Shown here piece by piece: positions 44,931 through 56,608 of a stretch of 64,000 bases of DNA. The position numbers were made by a program, and so were the translations under genes. The notes below the pieces were generated by a model. That model was not told the DNA's origin. It did no database searches and saw only the letters and a list, made by a program, of their open reading frames with translations. This DNA is from Ophiosphaerella korrae. Its lineage: Eukaryota > Ascomycota > Dothideomycetes > Pleosporales > Phaeosphaeriaceae. The stretch spans positions 62,001 to 126,000 of the forward strand of contig JALNQF010000031.1 in NCBI GenBank assembly GCA_028456385.1, written 5' to 3'. How positions within the stretch are numbered: position 1 is the first letter of the stretch; each line of letters starts with the position of its first letter.

Positions 44931-45338
44931 TTAAGAGTAGTTTGTGTCCTCAAGTTGGTACTGTCCCTTGTATCCATCCACACACATCTTACTGCCTTTT
45001 AGGCGGTAGTCCGTTTCGTTGAGGGTAAGTGTATTGCCCCTTATGCTGCAAGCATCACTATGGGACGCCAGTCGTACAATTATGTTACCGCCGTCGCGGT
45101 AACATGTCTTATAGGATCCCAAAATTTCTTTAGACGTTCCTTGTGTTTGGTTATGTACGTCCCAAGGTTGAACCCAGCTCTGTGGGGCAGGTTCAAGCAT
45201 AAGGGAAGAGTTTTGTTCATTCCCTAGAAATTTGAAAGATCTTACACTTTCTAAGAAAGTGTCTTCAGTTTCTTCCCTTGCCGCGACGGGTGCCCTGCTC
45301 ATTATCAGCTCAGCTGAAACACAGATTAGCTTAGACAT
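44931..45338 (-). CDS. Possible small cysteine-containing protein
   Basis: A frame of 135 codons from ATG 45338. The N-terminus MSKLICVSAELIMSRAPVAA is a weak candidate signal peptide, since its hydrophobic core is broken by Glu. The rest is hydrophilic with three cysteines in the C-terminal half (YKTCYRDGG, SDACSIRG, KMCVDGYKG) and possible glycosylation sites. The leader contains GCTAAT...GTTTCAG, so the first codons could instead be the end of an intron, with a signal-peptide exon upstream that I could not find. Its place beside a TpA-rich, gene-poor stretch is the kind of setting in which fungal effector genes sit, but that is only context. Confidence 0.35.
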   Translation of the reverse strand: MSKLICVSAELIMSRAPVAAREETEDTFLESVRSFKFLGNEQNSSLMLEPAPQSWVQPWDVHNQTQGTSKEILGSYKTCYRDGGNIIVRLASHSDACSIRGNTLTLNETDYRLKGSKMCVDGYKGQYQLEDTNYS

Positions 45339-48300
45339 TGTTATACACAGCAGAGACTAGCTCAGGTGGACAATCCCCTTCGTGAAATTTCATCGTAGAG
45401 AGTTTTCGTTGGAATAAGTGATTGGACGAGTCTGGAAAACTCAGCCGAAATTAGGAGCAGCTCCAGTCAAAGATTCGCATAAAAGTAGAGACTTGCATGC
45501 ATCTGGTGCAATACAAGGTTTGTGATCTGTGCTACTAGTCGGTGAAGGACGGGTGGCAAACCAAGCCACCACCCAGTTCAAAGAGTGGGGAACGCTCGCG
45601 TATGCATAGAGTTTACTACATCCCATAATAGCTGACAATCTCTAAAATGGTCTAATATATCTGTGCTTGCGCGTATACATCTATCAGGTCTAGATTGATT
45701 AAATGGTCTACAAGACCAAGCCGCTTTTAGGTCTTTATAATTAGTTTTAAGATTATGCTCAATTCCTTTATTACTACCAGCTCCGATACCAAGCCTACAG
45801 GAGCTTGGTATAGTTGCTTAAGAAAGGGGCGGAGAGATAGAGTATATAAAAGGGGGGTGTCACAGGGATTGAAGTACTGCGGCACTGCACTAGTCTGATC
45901 CTCATAGTGTAGTGGCTTTGTATCAGGACTTCCTGGATCAATTTAAAACAGTGTAGCGAGCGTCTCGCTTAGGCTAATAGATATGCGTTCTCTAGAATCC
46001 TTCCTTTATCTCTTATTGCCTGGGGCTTTTCGCACGAATTCTGTTTTAGGATCTTATAATAGTGCCGATAGTTGTACAAATTAAAGGAACTTACTCTTTA
46101 ATTATCCTGACTTACTGCGCCTATGTATTTCTCTAGCTGCGGAGCGTCTGTTAGGGATTACATGTGTTATATGGCCGCTGTGCGCTCATCTATCGTAGCT
46201 ATCGCAAACACATCCACTTTTTAGCTGAGGAAAGAAGGCAGCCTTGGGCTCCAATAGGAGGGCCGGATATTTGATTATTCGACGTACTGCTTTATTCCCT
46301 TTATTACTCCACCGCTAAGACATCTTCAGAGAATAGAGAGCACCACCAACAGGCTAGAGCGGGTCTTACGAACTATTACAAAGTAAGCACTGCCAAATTT
46401 ACTAAGACTACATATGCTGAACATGCTACTTGCAGACACTCGATCTGCAGGACACAACTAACTATTGGGGAACCCCATAAACCGCCGCATGATGCCTTCG
46501 CATTTAGAGCAAATCCAAATAGACAGAGATACCGATTTAGAGGCGTGAGAGCAGCAAGCGGAATACACTTCAAAAATACTAGGACAGGGGCCGCTTCCTC
46601 TAGAGAAATGTATAAAAGAGGGACAGATGAATGTGTTAAAAGCTATGAGAGATTGCGTCGTGCTTAGGCAATTCCCAACCGTGTGTTACTATCCAAAACT
46701 TGGTATACACGTCTAGGCTAGTACTAGTTATCTTCATTCGTCATTTATCGAGCAGCTGGGCCACCAGGAGCATACATTGGAGGCGCCACCGATCGAGCCA
46801 TTATACCGATCAGGATCACGAACCCCAACGCGTACATTGCTCAACTTGAGCATTCACCCAATCAAAATCGTAAAGAGGTTGCTCCTGAGTACGCTATCTT
46901 CTGCACTGCAAAAAATACAGCGTTTATCAGCAATGGCGTAAGCTTTGTAATGTGGCTTCCGGGAGCGTAGAAGTAGGGAAGAGAGCGTTGTCGCCATGGG
47001 GTTCGAAGAAAGGGCCTTGGGAAGCGGCAAAAGGAGCATTGTTGCCATGGGGCTCCAAACAAGGGTCTTGGGGAGCGGAAAAGGGGATGTTGTTACCGCA
47101 GGGGTTTGAACCAACAAGATGGAACCCAGCTGTTGGAAGTATTAACCAGAAGTGGTTGGTGGATAAATCTGTTACGTGTATCATCTTGAAGGAAGCCTAG
47201 TAGAGGAGTTAGTTTAACAACATGTAGATTCTATTTCGCGTACTTTCTACTGTGGCTCCTGAGCCTAGATGCGACACCGAATGTGAGCGCGCCATCTTAG
47301 AGCACTGTGGGTTCAATGATCCCGAAGTAGGTAAGAATGAAGTCGAGTTGTCTAGTTCAACAGTATTTGGTGAAGCAGTGGCACATATATTCGATTGGCA
47401 CAGTGTTGCAACAGAGTTGTTTTGATTGGCTGACGAACGTGTTGTCTGCTGCACTTGCAACTGGACCCCACTCTCGGCGTGAATTTGTAGTTTTGGCTGA
47501 CTGCTCTCTGCCAATGCCTCCATTATGCTCAAAGCACGGGTACCACCTGCACCGCAGAAAGAATTCGCGTTCTGTTGAGCCTCTCGCCTGGTAGTTTTGT
47601 TCGCGGATTGTCCTTGCGGAGTAGAAGTGCATTTATAATATTCTAAGAGTGAGGGCTTATCCTGGCATTGCGTAGTGAAGTAGGAAACAGTTGTAGGAAC
47701 TGTAACGCCCTAGGTGTTAGTAAAGAAACTAAAGAAATAATCTTGAGCCTATTGTTTTCCCCACCAAGCATCCTAGGCAACTCTAATCGCTGCCTTTTTG
47801 GAGGTCTAGCGCCTTCATCTTGATACTTGTAGATTTTGACGGCCCCCCCAGCATTACGGATGATAGACTAGAAGCTATATCGATTGCTCTAGACAGCTCG
47901 GGCAATTCGAGTTCGTTTTTGAATTTTAGGTACGCATATGTTTCTAAACATCCATATGTAATGAGGAAGAGGCTAGAGAGCCTATAATACTGAATTGGCA
48001 GTACAGTCTATTCAAGGACAATGGGCTTCAGTCCATTTCTAATAGCACGGTTGGCAATGCTGTGATACTCCTTTTTGAAATGTGTGACAACGTATTGGTT
48101 GATCAAACTGCTATTCCGTTCCAGGCCTTTGTCGTTTATGACTTGATCGAGGATAGCACGTTTATAAAGCGTGCTATCTAGCAACCGTAGTATGTTCAAA
48201 AACCAGAGATAATCTTATTACCCATCTACCCTAATAACATAGCACACGAACGAATAGAGGATATAACCCAATTACTGCACTATAGCATTCAAAAGCGCCA

Positions 48301-48339
48301 TCAAAACAGTCCCACCATCACGCCTAACGTTAACTCCTC
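45339..48339. other. Gene-poor, TpA-rich stretch, probably degenerate
   Basis: Three kilobases without a convincing gene. TpA steps are frequent from about 45650 to 46750, as expected after repeat-induced point mutation, and stops occur in all frames. A TATA-like TATATAAAAG at 45843-45852 follows a 9-bp inverted repeat at 45786-45811, which resembles a promoter or a decayed LTR. Frames at 46854-47184, 47209-47532 and 48008-48199 show no family. I could not find matched terminal repeats. Confidence 0.45.
45786..45811. repeat. Inverted repeat, 9-bp arms, 8-nt loop
   Basis: ATACCAAGC and GCTTGGTAT flank CTACAGGA, about 30 bp before a TATA-like box. Confidence 0.65.
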
Positions 48340-49002
48340 TCACTCCCTCTCAAACATACAAAACTCAAACCTCACCCCCTTCTCCTCAACCACACTCTCC
48401 CCCTCCCCCGTAAACTCCCTCCACTCCTCCACCCCTTTCCTCCCCCAAACCTCGCTCTCCCCCAAATCCACCGAAAAAAACGTATCACACTCAAATTCCT
48501 TTTCAATCCTCGTCAACAACACGCGCTTCGTCGCCGGCAGCTCCAACGCCGTACGATACACGCTCGCCCCGCCAATCACAAACACGCGCTCGACGTCGCT
48601 CCCCCGCGCCTCCACCTGCGCCACCGCATCCAGTACGCCCGATGCAACAAGCACATCGTCACGCGCGCCGCCGCCGCCGGCGTCCAGCGATGCGCGGAAC
48701 GCCACGGGGTCCCGCGTGACAACGATGTTGAGGCGGTCCTTGAGCGGGCGGAACGATGGCGGAATACTATCCCACGTCTTGCGGCCCATGAGCACGGCGT
48801 TGGTCTTGTGCGTGCCGGGCGTCGTCACGCGCTTTGTTACGCGGGCGAAGTAGCCCATTTCTTTTTTTAACGGGGGCCATGGGAGGCCACCGTTTTTGCC
48901 GATGCCGAGGGAGGGTGTGGCGGCGAGGATGAGGGTTAGGGTGGGGGGTTTGGGCATGGTTGGGGCGGAGGGTTGGGGCGGGTCGTCAGACATTGTTTGC
49001 AT
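48340..49002 (-). CDS. DFR1: Dihydrofolate reductase
   Basis: A single exon of 220 codons. It reduces dihydrofolate to tetrahydrofolate with NADPH for thymidylate and purine synthesis. The motifs are complete: LGIGKNGGLPWPPLKKEMGY with the active-site acid Glu48, LMGRKTWDSIPPSFRPLKDR for NADPH binding, VFVIGGASVYRTALE, and RIEKEFECDTFF. The first 18 residues are a Pro-rich lead-in. Starts at 49002 (MQTMSDD) or 48993 (MSDDPPQ) are both possible. A His-Gly-Gly-rich insert (DAGGGGARDDV) is local. The coding strand is strongly biased toward G and A near its 3' end, giving long C/T runs on the plus strand. Confidence 0.95.
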   Translation of the reverse strand: MQTMSDDPPQPSAPTMPKPPTLTLILAATPSLGIGKNGGLPWPPLKKEMGYFARVTKRVTTPGTHKTNAVLMGRKTWDSIPPSFRPLKDRLNIVVTRDPVAFRASLDAGGGGARDDVLVASGVLDAVAQVEARGSDVERVFVIGGASVYRTALELPATKRVLLTRIEKEFECDTFFSVDLGESEVWGRKGVEEWREFTGEGESVVEEKGVRFEFCMFERE

Positions 49003-49590
49003 GTGTTTTAGTCGGGATTAGGTTGGGGGCTGGAGGAGACGTGGGAAATTGGGATGACGTGCGGGGTGGGAGGCGCGCTAGGGAAACACGTAGAAACGTG
49101 ATGTTCTGGGGAGGGTTCCATGCGTGTCTTCTAGAAGGATTGGAATATTGGTATTTTGTGTTGATCACATGATATCGAACTTGTCCTGGCATTGTTTGCA
49201 CACACACAGACTTGATTGTTCCTTCTGAAAATGCATATGATACACGGGCCGTCAGCCTGCTCACACGGTAGAATCCAACACAGAATACGCTCCCAAACGC
49301 TCTCCAGCAGTACATTATCCCATCATACCAGGCCCAATTCCCCCGAGTCAAGCTACTAAACGCCTATGATTACACCTCCCAATGCTACTCCCGCATAAAC
49401 CCTTGCAGGAAGAGGGAGCATCGTAAATAGCCCCGTTCATACAACGTTGGTCGTCTGCCCAATTTTCCAAGGGGTATCTCGTGAACAAGTAAAGGCATGC
49501 TTAGCAGCAGAAATACAAAGCATTCATCTGACTCCCCCTCCACATGTTCTCGAGTCGTGGTGATTATGAAGTGAAGAAGCTGGACTGCTT
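49003..49590. other. Intergenic, no gene seen
   Basis: Promoter side of DHFR and 3' side of the PSY2 gene. No coding frame is supported. Confidence 0.5.
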
Positions 49591-49963
49591 CTACTCAACT
49601 GTTCCGCCGTCCCCACCACTCTTCAATGGCAGCGAAAGTGATATCTTCTTTGGTCCAGGGCCTTCCTTGCCAGAATTAATGTTGGGGGATTTCCGGCGCA
49701 GGCTTCGTAGGCTTCCCGTGCTTGCGTTACTTGTGGTCGAGGCGCGGCGTTTGGGACCAGTGCTTGTAGATATGCTTGCAAGCAACTCATCTTCTTCATC
49801 TTCCTCTCTACGTCGCTTCTCTGAAACGCGCTCTGGGGGTGAGCCAACAGCCGTTGCTTTTGGCGAGCTGCTTTCGTCTGGAGTTCGTGTTGCTGTTGAA
49901 TTCTTTTGGGCGGGAGATGTGACATCCGCTGCGAGGATATCCATATCGTCTTCGTCTGCTTCA

Positions 49964-49999
<36 letters not shown>

Positions 50000-52508
50000 G
50001 GATAGTTGACAAGGGGTCGTACGGGCGAAGCTCCATTCATGCCGGCCTTAGCAGTACCAGTTGGAATGTCGTCTTCATCGTCGTCTGCATTGAAGTATGC
50101 TTCTTCATCCGCGTCCACCTCTTTGAGACCGTGACCCCACTTGCCCCCGTTTACCATATTGAGTCGCGCCGGCGTATCACTATCCACACTTGTGAAAGAA
50201 TGTTCGAGCTCTTGAGTGGTTGCTGGCTCATTCATTTGGTCGTATCGCATGATGAGATTTTGGAATGTGTCCACATAGGTGATCACTTCTAGCTTTTCGC
50301 GGTACGTCTCCACAAGATGATGTACAAGCATTTTGATATTTTCCCGCTTGATGAATTCGAAAAGTTCCAGACATGCCGAGTTGAGGAGGTTATCGCGCGG
50401 CATGGTTTCGAAAAGGATTCGTAGTATCGGATCGAATAATTGGTGCTGTATGATTTGTCGATTGTGTGTCTCATCGTGGAAGCCAATGACTGTTCGGAAG
50501 TACTTGAGCGCGGTGAGCTTTAAATGCTTTTCTGGGCAGTCCATGAGTTGTGCAACGCGCGCTGCAAGGCCTTCGGACAAGATGAAGTATTTGCTACGAT
50601 AGTTATGTTGTCGGATGAAGAAACAAAGAACTTCCAACAAATGTGCATACAAAGACACCTGCTGCATGGAGAGATTATTCACTGGTTCTATTAGCAAAAT
50701 CGCTACTCGATAATTCGCATAGCTGAACTTACTCGATTCCCGGCCTTCCAGGTCCTTGAGGGGCTGGAAAAGCTTCCTGGCAGACTCATCGTAGAAGTTT
50801 TGGATGAAGGAGTCGGTTTGGGGGATGGATGGGAGTTGACCACGCATCTTGGCTAGAAAGTCACTATTGGTCCTCCCGAGCGCCTCGATTGAAGCAGTGT
50901 TTGCGTTTGGGTCTAGTAATATCTTGATGGCTTCCGCCATCTGCGCCTTGACACCAAGATCAACTTCGATGAGAAGGAGTTCAATCAGAGTGTCTGTCAA
51001 TGGCTTTGTCTTCTCCTGGATGGCCTTGAAGATGTAGGTGCGCACCATCAGAGCGTCATGGTCAATTAGGTTTATCAGAATTTCTGTTCCTGCTACCCGC
51101 ACGATTGCGTCAGGGTGCTTGAGGGCAAACTGAATTACTTCGAGCAGGCCATTGCTGATGAAGTTTTGGTACAGCTGGGCTCGACCATTAGCTTGTAGGC
51201 TCTTTGCAATGTTGCAACACTGCTGGATGAAGAGCACAGCATCCTTCTTGCGCTGGAGACTCGGCTCCTTGGGGCCAAAGATGACGAACAGTTCTTTTAG
51301 GAACGAAACGTTTGCCTGAAGGTGTTGCACAATATCGACTTGGTGGAAGAAAATGAGAGAGTTTAGAACGGAGAAGGTAGGGTCATCCAGAATGCGGGCG
51401 AGGACAACATCCTTGAGGTACTGTAACCGGAAAGTGTAGTGGATCTTTCTCTTGATGCTCTCGTCCTCAATCTTGACAACCTCCTTGAACTTTGACTCAT
51501 CAGCCAAGTACAGTCGGTGGTTGGCTTTGTGCAGAGGAAAATCCGGGTCATATTCCAGAGCACCAACGACGCCTAGTAGGACCGCGTCTGTCACGATGTA
51601 TTCGATGATCTGACTGTCGTTGAGAAGGATGAGCATTTTCATGATGCTGCACAGGCGGTGTAGGTCTGACACACTCTCGAGGTCCTCTGCCATGTCTACG
51701 AGCGGTATCAGTTTGGGGATGTATTTCTCGGCAAAGATGAATTTGGCCAAGGCTTCGCGGCCTCCGGGGGTTGAGTTGGCTGCGCGCATATGATTCTCGA
51801 TTTCGTGGAGGTTGCCGAGGTCGGGGTTTGGCAGCATTATAGGGCTGATGTGGTCGATTTCGTCGGAGAGACCATCGTCTACGAGGAGTTAGCATAAACT
51901 GGCCGGGGGGGGGGGGGGGGGGGGGGCGCAGCGTGGACTACGTACCCTGCGCGAGGGCTTGCAGTCGCGCCTGTACTTCGTTGACAAAGTCCCTGTTCGG
52001 GGTCAGCGTAGGGTCAGATGGCCGGGCAGTGTTGTTGCGCACCATATGCTCGTGCAGCCCTCAGGCTCCTGGAAGCTGAGGGCCATGTCGGTGCCATTTT
52101 GCTCCGTCCACACGATAAGAGTGTCTGGTGTCAATTAGCGGTGACGCGCCCAGGGCGGGTGGGGCGCGCGTGGTACCTTGCTGCTTTTGATAGCCATCGT
52201 CTTTGGAGATGCGGGTCTCGAGTAGTTGTCGATTCTGGTCGTCCTCGGACAGGACGACGATCTTTGCTTCCTCGGCCTGTGGCCGCACAAGTCAGCCGAA
52301 CTCGGTGCGACAGGCGCAGACGGCGATGCGATGGGCGCACAAGGCACAAGAAGGAGGAACGCGCGCAGCGGGGGGGGAGGGAGAGAAGACTTACGCTCAC
52401 GACAATGCCCCTGCAGAAGCCGGTACCCCTGTCGAACCAGTCATTGTTCTTGAGCTCGTATACTTTGACGCGCTTGCGATCGTGGGCCGGCGGCGCTGCC
52501 TGGGCCAT
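49591..52508 (-). CDS. PSY2: Protein phosphatase 4 regulatory subunit 3 (Psy2/SMEK)
   Basis: Six exons, 52508-52395, 52276-52177, 52124-52043, 51992-51946, 51878-50733 and 50687-49591, join in phase to 861 residues. The N-terminal EVH1/PH-like domain (RVKVYELKNNDWFDRGTGFC, SIW-DFVNEVQARLQ) is spread over four small exons. The SMK-1 domain follows (LPNPDLGNLHEIENHMR, QIIEYIVTDAVLLGVVGALE), then armadillo-type helices (HPDAIVRVAGTEILINLIDH, NNLSMQQVSLYAHLLEVLCF). The C-terminal 200 residues are disordered, with an Asp run and basic clusters likely for nuclear import. Psy2 targets PP4 to substrates such as Rad53 and gamma-H2A after DNA damage. Intron 5 (45 nt) is stop-free and in frame. Intron 4 contains a run of 22 G. 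Confidence 0.93.
49965..49998. repeat. (CGT)n microsatellite coding poly-Asp
   Basis: About eleven CGT/GTC units encode an uninterrupted Asp tract on the minus strand in the acidic tail of Psy2. Confidence 0.9.
51905..51926. repeat. G22 homopolymer in PSY2 intron 4
   Basis: An uninterrupted run of 22 G on the plus strand, so the transcript of the minus-strand gene carries C22 between donor 51945 and acceptor 51879. Confidence 0.9.
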
Positions 52509-53995
52509 AGTAGGAGCTGGAGGCTACAAGGACTCCGGCCAGGGCCAAGATGCCCTCCAGAGCGAGGCGCGCGATCGCAGAGGGTTGCGCAGTGCGTGCG
52601 GGCGGCGCGTGGGCGGCGGCGGTGGTGGAGCGTGTGTGTGCAGGATGGCGGCGTGCGCGCTGGCAGCTGGCAGCTGGCAGATGACGATACGGGGAAAGAT
52701 AGGAGGCTGGGCGGCGGCGCGCTTGCGGCAACGCGAGGCGGGCGCGTGATTCGCGATGGATGGCGGGGGCCAGGCACTGGCAGGCAGGGTGTCGTGGATG
52801 TTGGGCAGTGGTGGTGATCGCCGCGGAAGCTTTGGCGGCTGGTCGCGTCGTGGTGGGTGGGTGTGTGCGTGCGTGCGTGCGTGCGTGCGTGCAGGCTCGG
52901 AGGAGCGGCGCCAGGCTAGGCGGATTGGAGACGGGATATCGATAAGGTGAGTGCGCGGATGCGCGAGTGCACACAGAGCCGCACCGCCAGTGAACCCCGA
53001 GTGCTGGCTGGAACGAGGCACGCTGGGAGCCGGGAGGGATGCGATGGGCGTGTGTCCAGGCCGGGTGGCGACCAGAGCCTGAGCTGCCCGCATCTTCCTG
53101 CCCGGGTCCTGCCAGCGAGCCACGACTGACGTGATGCCGCTTGGCGCCCGCGTCCGCTGTGCTCCATGGCCGAGAACGTCCCCAAAGCCTCATGTTCTCC
53201 GCCTGCACCCCCCCGGCTGGCGGCTTACCTGCTTCTCCGCGCCGTGAGATGCTCGGCTAGCAGCCGCCGTCGCCCGTGGTGACGGCAAACGGTGCGTCGT
53301 TCGCTGCCTGCCGCTCGCTGCCCACCATGTCTCACGTGACACAGCCGGCGCCACGACGGCCTGCAGACGACGCACTGCACGAGCACTGCTTCCGGCCGCA
53401 AACATGCCTGGCCCCCCGTGGAAGCGCCCTCAGCTCGCCGGCCTGGCCCAACTGCCTGTCCTCGCCCGCAACACCACCACGGCGCAGCAAGTCACCGTGC
53501 CGTGTGACTGCCCGCGCATCACCCCACCCAAAACGGACTCCAGCTCAATTTCTCCTTGTTCGCAGCCAGCACGTGGCTTGATCCTGCGGCTGTTTCCGTC
53601 CAATTCCAGCCAGAGCACTGGGTGCCAGGGCTATGATGTGCTCAGAAACGCGTGTTTATAACATGCACTAGCTTGCGCGTAGAAGCTTCCGTGCTGGTCT
53701 CCACTCCTCTAGCCCGTGGGCGTTCCGCCATCCCGGTCATCAATACCAGCGTAGGCATCTCGGCTGCAGCAACATCATTGAAACCATGTCTGCATTCAAT
53801 TCAACAGCCCTTGCTCACAACGCACTGACAAAACCACTGCCGTTCCCACACCCCACGAGCACCCTGGTCCTTCTGATAGCATCATAGTATTTAACCTAGA
53901 GTGCACCGCCCGTTCCGGGCACCAGTCTCCCTCTTTTGAGCTCATGCCCTACCCAGTCCAACCTAGTCCGGACTTTTCAGGCTCGATTCGTTTCT
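52509..53995. other. PSY2 promoter and intergenic region
   Basis: GC-rich near the PSY2 start, with a (GTGC)n microsatellite at 52865-52892. Overlapping Arg/Pro-rich frames on both strands come from the base bias and are not genes. Confidence 0.6.
52865..52892. repeat. (GTGC)n microsatellite
   Basis: About seven four-base units upstream of PSY2. Confidence 0.85.
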
Positions 53996-54880
53996 ATGAC
54001 TCTGTTCACCAAATTCAAAAAGGCCAAAGAAGCTGCCGTCGAGCACAAGAAAGCTACTGTTGCTCAGCAGGCTAAACCACCCGCACCGCCGTACAGGCAC
54101 GTTCCTACCCATGCTGCCCAAGATGCCTTGGCCGCACAGCCAATGACCCTAAAAGCAGACGAGTTGCGAGCCAGGACTACCAGGGCCAGAGAGAAGAGAG
54201 CTAGCACTTACCAACCCCCTGTAGTAGCACGCCATTCCATCTATCATTCCTGTGAATCGTCGCGCGCATCATCGCGCGCAAACAGCATTGCTTGCTTCGC
54301 TCCAGGATCAACCTCTTCAAGCATAAAAGGGAAAGCCATCAGCGGATTTGCTATTGACGCAGCCATTCAACCGTCGCAGCCGTTGCCGTCTCGTCAGAAC
54401 TTATCAACGCCAGACGGGCAACTCCATCCCACGGACCCCTTGTCTACGGCTTCTGGTGGGCCTTCAATGCTCCAACCTCCCGTAACACAACGACCACGCC
54501 CATTCCATAGCACGGGCAGTAGAAGATCCTCCTATGCCAAGATGAAAAGTCCCCTGTCCAATGTTTCCGTTGGTGAAGGTTCGTCAGACTGGTCGCTTGA
54601 GGTTGTTCCAAAACTGATTTGCGATGCAGAGACTCTCGATATATCCTCCGCCAGCTTAAACACTTCGACGGCCACAGAAAGGCCCGAAATGGACGTGTCC
54701 TCACGTAATAATAGCAGCGATGGAGGCGTGCCTCAAGATACGGCAACCATAAGACTAGCAGACTCGGCACATCAGATTGCAGCTGCGGCCAACACCCAAC
54801 CTACAGGTAACTCGTTTGCCAAAGGAAGATCTAGATGGCCAATTTTCGCACAACGGGGCATCGATATTGCTGCTCACTGA
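53996..54880 (+). CDS. Conserved-looking unrecognised protein
   Basis: A single exon of 294 codons. The ATG at 53996 (MTLFTKFKKAKEAAVEH) was chosen; the frame is open to 53936, but those residues look like leader. The N-terminus combines a Lys/Ala-rich helix with the block PPYRHVPTHAAQDALA, which I know as a recurring start of uncharacterised ascomycete proteins. The rest is disordered and rich in Ser, Thr and Pro, with many possible phosphorylation sites (RRSSYAKMKSPLS, SRASSRANS). There is no signal peptide or membrane segment. I give no function. The stretch before the ATG contains TTTTCAG, so an upstream exon is not excluded. Confidence 0.72.
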   Translation: MTLFTKFKKAKEAAVEHKKATVAQQAKPPAPPYRHVPTHAAQDALAAQPMTLKADELRARTTRAREKRASTYQPPVVARHSIYHSCESSRASSRANSIACFAPGSTSSSIKGKAISGFAIDAAIQPSQPLPSRQNLSTPDGQLHPTDPLSTASGGPSMLQPPVTQRPRPFHSTGSRRSSYAKMKSPLSNVSVGEGSSDWSLEVVPKLICDAETLDISSASLNTSTATERPEMDVSSRNNSSDGGVPQDTATIRLADSAHQIAAAANTQPTGNSFAKGRSRWPIFAQRGIDIAAH

Positions 54881-55969
54881 GTGCCCAACCTACCATAAGA
54901 GCCGGGAATATCACTGCTCGCACAGCACATCTTTCGGCTCCGTTTCTTGACCATTTTATCAGCAGCAATTCTAGCTGTCTTGAATCTCTCTGCATACATA
55001 ATCGCTTCTGGAAATAGACGGATACCAAATTTAGGAACATCTAACTCGATCGCATCGAAAGGCTCAAAGGTAATACCGCGGTACATAGATCAAATGAACA
55101 ATCAATAACTGTGTAATTCAACCTTTTGCTGCAAACACATGCCCCCATGTCGACACACTACACGCAGCACATATCTTCAGCCCCTGATACCGCACAGTGG
55201 ACGACGAGCATATCTCCGTATGCCTATCGTTTCGCTGTCTATCGGACATAAACGCACCTCAACGCAGCGGTCGTCGGAGTCCAGTCCATAAGCGGCTAGG
55301 CGCTGCGACACTGGAGATAAGGTAAGTTACTGATGTGCCTGTTGAACGATTCGTGCATATTGTGGCGTCGCTGCCCGAAATCTATTTATGTGCATATGCA
55401 TGGCCTATCTATCTATGGTTTGAAAGGGAAGCGTTGGTGACTGCATAAAGTTTGTATTGACTCTGCTTGGAAACACATTGGATGGAAAGGATTGAGGTGT
55501 TAGCTGTAGAAGGCAGTTGAGCAGAGAGATATGTACACGTTGATAGGGATTAGGATATGTTGGACGGCTAAGGGAGCACCGATTGTTAGTGTAGGTGGAA
55601 TATGGGTTGCATGGGTACCGTGTACTGTGTAACATCTGAGCGCTTCGTATATGCCGTCATGAAGGTTTTCGCTGGCAACGAATTGTGGGCCGGGTGTGGA
55701 TGAGGTATCGGCCCTGAGGGTAAAACCCAGGCAGACACCAAACCAGGGTGTGTCTACAGCATTTAGATTTGCCCAAGAGGTATTGCTTTGACGCTTATCG
55801 TAGTACGCAATTCAGCAAGTTCACTTTCACATGCGTCAATGCACAGACCATATATCTATCGATAACATGCTTATCGATAATGGACACGCCAGAAGCTCAA
55901 GCTCCACATCAACAATGAAACTTGAACCAACTCACACATTGCATTCGCACACACAGTTATAGTACAATC
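54881..55969. other. Intergenic, no gene seen
   Basis: 3' side of the unrecognised gene and promoter side of the MED22 gene. Small minus-strand frames at 54831-55086 and 55405-55635 lack any motif. Confidence 0.5.
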
Positions 55970-56608
55970 ATGAATCCCTCTGACCGTACAAAAGAAGCGC
56001 TTCTCGGTATATGGCCTTCCCATTTTCGTTCCCACTTGTCATTTCCCATACCAACTCTCTATCATTCCCACTAATAGCCACACAGCCCGCACCGAGACGC
56101 TGTGCAACGCGATCTATGACGAGCGCAACCCTGATCCTTGGGGTGGCGACGGCTACCTCTCCACAATTCTGCGCACCGTAAAAATGGAGGAAACAAGCGA
56201 ATACTCCACGGTACCAAAGCTAAGCGAAGCAAAAGACTACTACACCAGCGCGCAAAAGGAGTTGACCGTTCGAGAACAGACTGCTGGGTTGGTACGTCTC
56301 CATATATCCTCCCCCAACTTGATTTGTTGGTGGATAAGTGCGGAGCAGCGAGAGGGGCTAGTTTTAACTTCCCCGCGTAGATCAAAACAACACAGGACCT
56401 CAGCACCTTGATACGCGACTTGCAAGAACTGTGGCTTTTTGGCGGCCTGGATACGTTATCGGATCCAGCGGATGAAGAAGCTAATCGAGCGAAGGCGATT
56501 AAGATTGCGGAGATGGTGGAGGCGTTAGCGAAGGGCGGGCAAAAAGAAGAAGACACAAAACAGAATGGGGAGAAGAAGCAAGAAGTAGAGATAAAGAAGG
56601 AGAGCTAA
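55970..56608 (+). CDS. MED22: Mediator subunit Med22 (Srb6)
   Basis: Exons 55970-56006, 56086-56291 and 56381-56608 join in phase to 156 residues. Med22 is part of the Mediator head module that links activators to RNA polymerase II. The C-terminal block LIKTTQDLSTLIRDLQELWL followed by FGGLDTL matches the conserved Med22 helix and its W-L-F-G-x-L-D-T-L end. The upstream helices (KDYYTSAQKELTVREQTAGL) fit. The N-terminal 60 residues (DERNPDPWGGDGYLST) are less typical. A Lys/Glu-rich tail ends the protein. The assignment rests mostly on the last third. Confidence 0.7.

Noticed and set aside
45843..45960. LTR retrotransposon terminal repeat
   Set aside because: A TATA-like box and AT-rich sequence are present, but I found no second copy, no primer-binding site and no gag-pol frame in the window.
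52441..53208. 255-codon minus-strand frame upstream of PSY2
   Set aside because: Pro/Arg/His-rich composition from GC-rich promoter DNA with a GTGC microsatellite; frames of similar length occur on the other strand.
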